DNA of 6,231 nt. Source: Planctomycetales bacterium (GTDB taxonomy: Bacteria > Planctomycetota > Planctomycetia > Pirellulales > Thermoguttaceae). The translations under genes were made by a program, and so were the position numbers. The DNA is taken from NCBI GenBank assembly GCA_007122045.1, contig SKJM01000211.1, positions 1-6,231 on the forward strand. Reading direction: 5' to 3'. Of the stretch, positions 1 through 6,231 are shown one piece after another (position 1 is the stretch's first letter; the number at the start of each line of letters is the position of its first letter). The notes below the pieces were generated by a model, which worked only from the letters and a program-made list of their open reading frames with translations, did not search any database and was not told the DNA's origin.

Positions 1-801
1 GAGGATGACCACGAAGGAGGCGACGAAGGCGGTGGTGGCGGCCCGCCCGACGCCCTCCGCGCCCGGATCGCAGTGAAAACCGCGGTGGCATCCGATCAGC
101 GCGATGGCGGCGCCGAAGAACAAGCTCTTGAACACGCCGGCGAACACGTCGAAGTTCCCCACGAACCGTTGCGAATTGACTAGGTAATGGTGCCAGTCGA
201 TCTCCAGCAGCAACACCGCGTAGAAGAAGGCGCCGGCCACGCCCATAAAGTCGGCCATGATGGTCAGGGCGGGGATGAGCAGCAGGCAGGCGAGGAAGCG
301 GGGGACCACGAGGTAGTGGACCGGATTGGCGCCCATGGCGGCGAGGGCGTCGATCTGCTCGGTCACCCGCATGGTACCCAATTCGGCGGCCATGGAACTA
401 CCCACCCGGCCCGCCAGCATGGTGGCGGCCAGCACGGGGCCCAGTTCGCGCACCAGCGACATGTTGATGACCGCCCCCAGCCGCGTTTCCAGGTTGAGCA
501 TGCGGAACTGCACGTAGGTTTGCACCACGAGCACCATGCCGATGAACGTGCCGGTCAGGGCCACCACCGGCAGGCTGAGCACGCCAATTTGGTAAAAGCA
601 GGGAAGCAGGGTATCCTTGTGGGGGCGCCGGCCAAACAACCACCGTGCCGTCTGCGCGGCAAACAGCGAGATATTGCCCAGTTCCGTGATCCAATCGACC
701 ACCAGGGCGCCCAAGTCGGCAATCCATTCGGCGAACGCGCGGGCTACGCCGTTGCCGCTCATCGAGGCGTTTTCGCTCGGAGTTTCGGGAATACTTGCCA
801 T
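1..801 (-). CDS. mlaE: MlaE-family ABC transporter permease (partial, C-terminus beyond window edge)
   Basis: The reading frame gives 267 codons from ATG 801-799 and is still open at position 1. The protein is a membrane permease of the MlaE/YrbE family, which with an MlaF-type ATPase and an MCE-domain protein moves phospholipids between the inner and outer membranes. The family signature is clear at residues about 117-160: [20 protein letters not shown], then an acidic/Thr stretch, EQIDAL and MGANP. Hydrophobic segments lie at about 73-95, 121-135, 164-195 and 219-237, and a C-terminal [14 protein letters not shown] stretch (247-260) matches the end of the family fold. Compared with the usual length of about 260 aa, the N-terminus is longer and only some 10-20 residues seem to be missing. 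Met14 (ATG at 762-760) is an alternative start. No strong Shine-Dalgarno is present; the best is GGTGG about 6 bases before the ATG. Partner genes would lie to the left, outside the window. Confidence 0.88.
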   Translation of the reverse strand, partial: MASIPETPSENASMSGNGVARAFAEWIADLGALVVDWITELGNISLFAAQTARWLFGRRPHKDTLLPCFYQIGVLSLPVVALTGTFIGMVLVVQTYVQFRMLNLETRLGAVINMSLVRELGPVLAATMLAGRVGSSMAAELGTMRVTEQIDALAAMGANPVHYLVVPRFLACLLLIPALTIMADFMGVAGAFFYAVLLLEIDWHHYLVNSQRFVGNFDVFAGVFKSLFFGAAIALIGCHRGFHCDPGAEGVGRAATTAFVASFVVIL

Positions 802-884
802 GGACACACCACCCGCGCAAAGGGAGCACACACCCATCTTGTTACTTCGACACGGCGACTGTTCAGCTTGAGTCGCCTTTGCGC

Positions 885-893
885 ATTATAGCA
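885..893 (-). promoter_or_regulatory. Extended -10 promoter for the mlaE-like gene
   Basis: On the minus strand the bases read TGCTATAAT, a perfect extended -10 element (TGnTATAAT). It lies 83 bases upstream of the mlaE ATG, so a transcript would start near 878 with a leader of about 75 nt. No good -35 hexamer lies 16-18 bases upstream (the 17-base position reads CGCCTC), which fits an extended -10 promoter that does not need one. This suggests the permease gene is transcribed on its own and not only by read-through from clpC. Confidence 0.5.
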
Positions 894-946
894 GACATGC
901 CGCATGGGAGGCGTGGGGCGATTGGGGATTTCGCGCCGGCGGCAGG

Positions 947-1071
947 CGGTGGCAGCCACAAAGAATTCGGCTCCAGGGGGGACGGTGGCAGCCACGGGCT
1001 TACGGTCGTGCACCGTTGGAGTTCACGCTTTAGCGTGCGGGCAGGGTTCCACCTCGTCGGTTCGCACGCTA
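947..1071. repeat. Structured intergenic repeat block, possible REP/MITE-like element
   Basis: This stretch is dense in short repeats. CGGTGGCAGCCAC occurs twice, at 947-959 and 983-995, 36 bp apart, and each copy is itself a near-perfect palindrome (GTGGC-A-GCCAC). ACGGT 1002-1006 pairs with ACCGT 1012-1016. CACGCT 1024-1029 can pair with AGCGTG 1032-1037, and the overlapping 9-bp arm TAGCGTGCG 1031-1039 pairs perfectly with CGCACGCTA 1063-1071. The right end of that last inverted repeat falls exactly where similarity to the DUF5615 toxin stops. I infer a small non-coding repeat that inserted into, or replaced the end of, the toxin gene. No transposase and no clear target duplication is visible, and the left boundary is uncertain. 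Confidence 0.45.
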
Positions 1072-1147
1072 GTCCGCGCATTCGGAGCCCCCGAGCGACG
1101 GATCCCCAGACGTGCTGGTCGCAGTAGAAGCGGATCGGCTCAGCCAC
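1070..1147 (-). pseudogene. DUF5615 PIN-like toxin, N-terminal remnant
   Basis: Starting at GTG 1147-1145, the frame reads IRFYCDQHV, then a Trp-Gly-Ser link, then VARGLRMRGL. This matches the start of DUF5615 PIN-like proteins (pattern IRFYLDEHVP..VARGLRRRGI), including the first acidic residue of the nuclease core (Asp10 here). DUF5615 proteins are usually about 110-120 aa and are encoded next to DUF433 antitoxins. Here the family match ends after about 26 residues. The frame stays open to a stop at 865-863 (94 codons in all), but from residue 27 on it reads through the repeat block and no longer looks like the family: the later catalytic acidic residues and the DxDF-type motif are absent. 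The GTG overlaps the end of the antitoxin remnant by 8 bases, the translational coupling typical of such pairs. It cannot encode a working toxin. Confidence 0.62.
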
Positions 1148-1319
1148 CGAGCTTCTTCCTGCACTCCGGCGGGATGCGCGAAGGCAGATTGTCCTCGGCC
1201 CACCGGGCCCACTGCTGATCCTCGCGGAAGCCCTCTTCGATTTCTTCGACGTGACCGTAGTAGTACGCCAGTGCGGCGTGAATGGCCGCCAGGGTGATGC
1301 CGGGAAACTCGACGCCAAG
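1140..1319 (-). pseudogene. DUF433 antitoxin, 5'-truncated remnant
   Basis: Directly after the clpC stop codon, and in the same frame, 59 sense codons are followed by TGA at 1142-1140. They include FPGITLAAIHAALAYYYGHV and then EEIEE, which matches the C-terminal half of DUF433 proteins (pattern YPHLTLAQVHAALAYYYDHREEID). That family is an antitoxin often paired with DUF5615 toxins. The N-terminal part (the I..G..VI.GTRI region with its HTH-like fold) is missing, and there is no start codon before the conserved core. The tail is charged and Trp/Pro-containing, as in longer DUF433 members, and runs into the toxin remnant with an 8-base overlap. I read this as a decayed gene whose 5' end was lost when it became joined to the clpC locus. 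Coding-like conservation suggests the loss is fairly recent. Confidence 0.65.
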
Positions 1320-3860
<2,541 letters not shown>

Positions 3861-3867
3861 TTTCTTA

Positions 3868-3871
3868 CTCC
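3868..3871 (-). promoter_or_regulatory. Ribosome binding site of clpC
   Basis: On the minus strand GGAG is followed by 7 bases and then the clpC ATG. It sits inside the 20-bp gap to the upstream membrane-TPR gene. It therefore supports both the chosen clpC start and independent initiation within one transcript. Confidence 0.7.
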
Positions 3872-3880
3872 GTGATGATT

Positions 3881-4444
3881 TCAGGCAGCCGGGCGCAGCC
3901 CTTCCGACGTCTCCGGCTCGTGTGACTGACTATGTATTTGTTGCCGCTCGCGCTTCATTTCCAGTTCCCAAGGGTCGGCCGTCTCGAACCGCGCCAGCGT
4001 GTCGAGCTGCCGGCCGGCCTCCTCCAGCCGCCCCGTGCGCCGCAACAGCGACACCAGGAGCAGCCGGGCCGGCACGTCTCGCACGTCCTGCCGGAGCAGC
4101 GCTGCGAGGGTCCGCTCGGCCTCGTACCAGTTTCCTTTCAAGTATTCTGCGACGGCCTTCGGGAAGGCATCCTCGGCCGGATCCAAACGCCGGTGCGGCG
4201 GGGCTCCCGACTCGCAAAACGCCGAGTAGAAGGCACCAGCCGCCCACAGGACGCCGATGGCCAGCCACAAGGTGTTACGCACCTGTTCGGGCAACAGGTC
4301 GCGCCACACGAGCGTAGCGAGCAGGGCGGTGTTCAACGTGCCGCCCACCACCACGGCCACTGCCAGCGCGGTCCAACTACCCCGCATCCAAACCTGGGTT
4401 AACCCAGGCCACAACAACGTCATCCATGGCTTCGTGCCGAACAT
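3881..4444 (-). CDS. Membrane-anchored TPR-like protein upstream of clpC (187 aa, function unknown)
   Basis: I do not recognise a named family. From ATG 4444-4442 the protein has two hydrophobic helices, at residues about 24-47 (rich in Ala/Val/Leu) and about 59-77. These are followed by a basic/Pro linker and helical pairs resembling tetratricopeptide repeats at about 92-125 (AVAEYLKGNWYEAERTLAAL) and 126-155 (RLLLVSLLRRTGRLEEAGRQ). The Trp/Tyr-Glu-Ala and Gly-Arg-Leu-Glu-Glu-Ala positions are the usual TPR turns. A charged, Gln/Glu-rich tail ends the protein, so the TPR part probably sits in the cytoplasm as a protein-binding surface. The frame extends upstream to 4603, but the chosen ATG has GGGAG 6 bases before it, and the extension (with another ATG at 4468-4466) is low-complexity and would cover the promoter. 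Its stop lies 20 bp before clpC on the same strand, which suggests an operon. A role as a membrane adaptor or regulator for ClpC is only a guess. Confidence 0.82.
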   Translation of the reverse strand: MFGTKPWMTLLWPGLTQVWMRGSWTALAVAVVVGGTLNTALLATLVWRDLLPEQVRNTLWLAIGVLWAAGAFYSAFCESGAPPHRRLDPAEDAFPKAVAEYLKGNWYEAERTLAALLRQDVRDVPARLLLVSLLRRTGRLEEAGRQLDTLARFETADPWELEMKRERQQIHSQSHEPETSEGLRPAA

Positions 4445-4476
4445 TGGTCGCTCCCACCTTCCCCCCATCAGGCCGA

Positions 4477-4504
4477 TTGGCGGGACCCGCCGTCCGGCCG
4501 CCAA
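4477..4504. promoter_or_regulatory. Inverted repeat at the predicted +1 of the clpC operon (possible operator)
   Basis: TTGGCGG (4477-4483) and CCGCCAA (4498-4504) form a perfect 7-bp inverted repeat with a 14-base spacer. It begins 4 bases downstream of the predicted -10 hexamer and spans the predicted transcription start. GCGGG-A-CCCGC is nested inside it. A site in this place could bind a repressor dimer. An RNA hairpin is less likely because the outer arm straddles the start site. No named regulator is recognised. Confidence 0.35.
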
Positions 4505-4507
4505 GGA

Positions 4508-4536
4508 ATTGTAACTTGCAGATAGGGTTCGATCAA
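4508..4536 (-). promoter_or_regulatory. Sigma70-like promoter for the membrane-TPR / clpC operon
   Basis: On the minus strand TTGATC (4536-4531) is separated by exactly 17 bases from TACAAT (4513-4508). This matches the -35 consensus at 4 of 6 positions and the -10 at 5 of 6. Transcription would start near 4501, leaving a leader of about 57 nt before the ATG at 4444. I see no CIRCE (HrcA) or CtsR-type operator, so control of clpC here seems to differ from the Firmicutes scheme. Confidence 0.55.
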
Positions 4537-4865
4537 GGCAACAAAGAGCGTCTTCGGCACAGTGGGGGGGACACCTTGCTATAACCCACTTGCCGGGCGA
4601 CACTTAGACTGCATACAGAACCGCCCGGCGCCCCCGCCGCACGAGGCTTGGCCGTCGCCTTTCCCTGGACAAAATGGTTGCCGGTGGCGGGAAGCGCCCC
4701 GCGCAGGGAATCCTGCTGTCATTGCCAGCAAAGCGGGAAATGCCCGGCTGCCTGCGTGTCGACTTGCGGCCGGTAACGAGGGCGAATGCGGTTTCCATGC
4801 GGCGAAGACGCTGACTCGGGGGGGGTTGCGCCGCCACAAGGACGGTATTTGGCGCCGGCTCCTGC

Positions 4866-4893
4866 TTGTTTTCTCCGGCAGGGACCATATAAT
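4866..4893 (+). promoter_or_regulatory. Sigma70-like promoter for thiE
   Basis: TATAAT at 4888-4893 is a perfect -10 element. TTGTTT at 4866-4871, 16 bases upstream, is a weak -35 (3 of 6). The transcript would start near 4900, leaving a leader of about 25 nt before the GTG at 4925. That is too short for a riboswitch, so any thiamin control would have to act another way. Confidence 0.5.
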
Positions 4894-4924
4894 AGGGCAC
4901 GATATTACCTCCATCGAGCTATCC

Positions 4925-5962
4925 GTGTGTTTCCTCCGAATTCTCGACGCCGCCGCCAACCGCGCCCGGGAAGCCCTGCGGGTGATTGAGGACTACGTTC
5001 GCTTTGTGCTCGACGACGGCTTCCTCACCGGGCAGTGCAAGCGGTTGCGGCACGCGTTAACCGAGGCGCTGGCGGGCATACCCACCGCCCAACGGCTGGC
5101 GGCCCGGGAAACCCAAACCGACGTGGGCACCCCGTTGACCACGCCGGCCGAAGCGCGGCGTGCGGATACCGCCGCCGTGCTGGCCGCCAATTTCGCCCGT
5201 TTGCAGGAATCGCTCCGCTCGCTGGAGGAGTTCGGAAAGCTGGTCGATCCCGAGGCAGCCGGGCATTTCAAGCAACTCCGTTACGCTAGCTATACCTTGC
5301 ACCGCGCAGTCGATACGGCGCGCCGCAGCCGCCAACGCTTGGCCGAAGTCCACCTATATGTGCTGCTGGAGGGGCGTGGCCAACCCCTCGACTTCAGGGG
5401 GATTGCGGAAGGCTTGGTGGAAGCGGGCGCCGGCATCCTTCAGTTGCGCGACAAACGCCTGCGCGACCGCGAACTCCTCGCCCGGGCCCGGCTGCTTCGG
5501 GAAGTGACCGCCGGCTCGGCAGCGCTCTTCATAATGAACGACCGGCCCGATCTGGCCGTTCTAAGCCATGCTGACGGGGTGCACGTGGGCCAGGAAGAGC
5601 TTTCCGTCAAGGACACTCGGCGAATCGTCGGCCCGGACACGTTGGTCGGCGTATCGACCCACTCGATCGAGCAGGCCCGGCAGGCCGTGCTCGACGGGGC
5701 CGACTATATCGGCGTGGGCCCGGTGTTCCCGTCGGGCACCAAGTCGTTCGAGCGCTTTCCAGGTCCCGCCTTGCTGCGAGCCGTATCGGCGGAGATCGGC
5801 TTGCCGGCCTTTGCAATTGGCGGTATTACTTTCGACAACCTCGGCGAGGTCATCGCGGCCGGCTTCAGCCGGATTGCCGTCAGCGGCGCCGTAGCCGAGG
5901 CGGCCGACCCCGCCGCAGCCGTCCGCGAACTGCTCGCCCGGCTGGCCCCGCTGGCCCCGTGA
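4925..5962 (+). CDS. thiE: Bifunctional ThiD2-ThiE: HMP-P kinase / thiamin-phosphate synthase
   Basis: The 345-aa protein joins two domains. Residues about 4-130 resemble the ThiD2 domain: ILDAAANRAREALRVIEDYV (6-25), the conserved LKRLRH-like helix (CKRLRHAL, 38-45), DVGT (66-69) and a repeated LRSLEEFGKL (98-107) with FKQLRY (115-120). ThiD2 has been described as a monofunctional kinase of hydroxymethylpyrimidine phosphate. Residues about 142-345 are a full ThiE TIM barrel that couples HMP-PP to thiazole phosphate to give thiamin phosphate. Its motifs are QLRDK (173-177), MNDRPDLAV (204-212), ADGVHVGQEEL (216-226), GVSTHS (242-247), GVGPVFPSGTK (263-273) and AIGGI (297-301). GTG 4925 is chosen because homology starts just after it and a promoter lies at 4866-4893. 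The Shine-Dalgarno is weak (GAG at 4916-4918). The frame is open back to 4562, but that part is low-complexity and lies upstream of the promoter. Confidence 0.92.
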   Translation: MCFLRILDAAANRAREALRVIEDYVRFVLDDGFLTGQCKRLRHALTEALAGIPTAQRLAARETQTDVGTPLTTPAEARRADTAAVLAANFARLQESLRSLEEFGKLVDPEAAGHFKQLRYASYTLHRAVDTARRSRQRLAEVHLYVLLEGRGQPLDFRGIAEGLVEAGAGILQLRDKRLRDRELLARARLLREVTAGSAALFIMNDRPDLAVLSHADGVHVGQEELSVKDTRRIVGPDTLVGVSTHSIEQARQAVLDGADYIGVGPVFPSGTKSFERFPGPALLRAVSAEIGLPAFAIGGITFDNLGEVIAAGFSRIAVSGAVAEAADPAAAVRELLARLAPLAP

Positions 5963-5964
5963 CT

Positions 5965-6127
5965 GGCCGGGGCAAGCCCGGCGGGGAAGGGGGCAGGGGT
6001 GCGCGGGGGCTTCGTGGTAGCTGGCCAGTCATGGGGCCGGCCGGGGCAAGCCCGGCGGGGAAGGGGAGAGGGGTGCGCGGGGGCTTCGTGGTAGCTGGCC
6101 AGTCATGGGGCCGGCCGGGGCAAGCCC
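5965..6127. repeat. 74-bp tandem repeat, 2.2 copies, directly after thiE
   Basis: Full copies lie at 5965-6038 and 6039-6112, and the first 15 bases recur at 6113-6127. The two full copies differ at only 2 adjacent positions (5992-5993 GC against 6066-6067 AG), so they match at 72 of 74 bases. Each copy starts with GGCCGGGGCAAGCCCGGC, which holds a hairpin (GCCGGG, 5-base loop, CCCGGC), and contains the palindrome CTGGCCAG. Copies meet at GGCCGGCC. The unit is very G-rich on the plus strand, and its length is not a multiple of three, so it is not a protein repeat. Confidence 0.9.
5966..5982 (+). terminator. Hairpin after the thiE stop, possible weak terminator
   Basis: GCCGGG (5966-5971) pairs with CCCGGC (5977-5982) around the loop GCAAG, three bases after the TGA. 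It recurs in the second copy of the 74-bp repeat (6040-6056). A second 6-bp pairing, GCCCCG with CGGGGC, spans the stop codon. No T tract follows, so this is not a classical intrinsic terminator. It may protect the 3' end or slow the polymerase. Confidence 0.3.
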
Positions 6128-6185
6128 TATCACACCAGAATCCCGGTGAAATCCGCCGTAAACCATTGTGGAGCAAGGACTTAAG

Positions 6186-6231
6186 GTGAACCAACTTGTT
6201 GGGACTTTACCACGATACGGGTGTATTGTAA
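6186..6231 (+). CDS. Possible start of a further gene (very partial)
   Basis: A GTG at 6186 opens a frame that stays open to the window end (15 full codons, beginning VNQLVGTLPRYG). AAGGA at 6175-6179 lies 6 bases before it, a good Shine-Dalgarno, and base composition drops in GC after 6128 compared with the repeat. Fifteen codons are too few to identify a family, and an open frame this short can occur by chance. Confidence 0.2.
   Translation, partial: MNQLVGTLPRYGCIV

Larger units (their letters stand above)
4445..4924. other. Divergent intergenic region between the clpC operon and thiE
   Basis: These 480 bases separate two divergent genes and hold promoters for both. An 8-bp perfect inverted repeat, GCCGGGCG (4592-4599) and CGCCCGGC (4622-4629), has a 22-base loop and no T tract. 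Smaller hairpins include GCGGG/CCCGC around 4688-4703. The stretch from about 4700 to 4795 has the feel of a degraded dispersed intergenic repeat, but this cannot be proved here. Open frames on both strands are low-complexity and lack ribosome binding sites. I see no TPP riboswitch core (no CTGAGA element) and no tRNA. Confidence 0.6.

Noticed and set aside
187..891. A 234-codon plus-strand open frame over the mlaE gene.
   Set aside because: Its His/Gly/Gln-rich translation has no domain and it is antisense to a clear MlaE permease.
863..1318. A single 151-aa gene on the minus strand in the mlaE-clpC gap.
   Set aside because: Its first third is an out-of-frame reading of the DUF433 remnant and its last part reads through repeats; only about 26 residues in the middle match a family.
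4577..4585. TGCTATAAC as an extended -10 promoter on the plus strand.
   Set aside because: It has no -35, lies about 340 bases before thiE, and a better promoter is present at 4866-4893.
4445..4603. A longer start (240 aa) for the membrane TPR protein.
   Set aside because: The extra 53 residues would be encoded across the predicted promoter and lack membrane or TPR features; the inner ATG has a good ribosome binding site.
4562..4924. An N-terminal extension of ThiE by 121 residues.
   Set aside because: It is low-complexity, has no family match, lies upstream of a TATAAT promoter, and homology to ThiD2 begins only after the GTG at 4925.
5880..6194. A 104-aa proline-rich open frame on the minus strand.
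   Set aside because: It is a reading of the 74-bp GC-rich repeat and the end of thiE; the repeat length is not a multiple of three, so the peptide is not repeated in frame.
6191..6202. CCAAC-TT-GTTGG palindrome as an operator.
   Set aside because: Five-base arms are expected by chance at this rate, and no promoter is convincingly placed beside it.
6199..6229. A promoter TTGGGA-N19-TATTGT near the right edge.
   Set aside because: The spacing is too long and the hexamers are weak. It would also lie inside the possible partial gene.

Overview
This 6.2 kb window looks like a piece of a GC-rich chromosome of a planctomycete, most likely of the Pirellula type. That placement is an inference from protein style: a ThiE with an N-terminal ThiD2-like domain, a planctomycete-like ClpC, high GC and structured intergenic repeats. 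No rRNA or other phylogenetic marker is present. I see no tRNA, rRNA, CRISPR array, transposase or phage gene.

Layout from left to right. (1) Positions 1-801, minus strand: an MlaE-type ABC transporter permease for lipid trafficking, cut off by the window edge near its C-terminus, with an extended -10 promoter upstream at 885-893. (2) Positions 802-1319: no intact gene. Next to clpC lie the remains of a DUF433 antitoxin / DUF5615 PIN-like toxin pair. The antitoxin lacks its 5' part and begins right after the clpC stop codon. The toxin is cut after about 26 codons by a compact block of direct and inverted repeats (about 947-1071). (3) Positions 1320-3860, minus strand: a complete clpC (846 aa), the AAA+ unfoldase that feeds ClpP. 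(4) Positions 3881-4444, minus strand: a 187-aa protein with two membrane helices and TPR-like helices, 20 bp upstream of clpC and probably co-transcribed with it from a sigma70-like promoter at 4508-4536. A 7-bp inverted repeat overlaps the predicted transcription start. (5) Positions 4445-4924: a divergent control region with promoters for both directions and several inverted repeats, but no convincing gene. (6) Positions 4925-5962, plus strand: a ThiD2-ThiE fusion predicted to carry out the last two steps of thiamin phosphate synthesis (HMP-P to HMP-PP, then coupling to the thiazole phosphate). No TPP riboswitch is visible upstream. (7) Positions 5963-6231: 2.2 copies of a 74-bp tandem repeat that starts 3 bases after the thiE stop, then a lower-GC tail that may hold the start of another gene.

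Most of the window is housekeeping. The parts worth a second look are the toxin-antitoxin scar joined to the clpC stop codon and interrupted by a structured repeat, the uncharacterised membrane TPR protein paired with clpC, and the 74-bp tandem repeat. I did not find a clear, intact, previously undescribed system.
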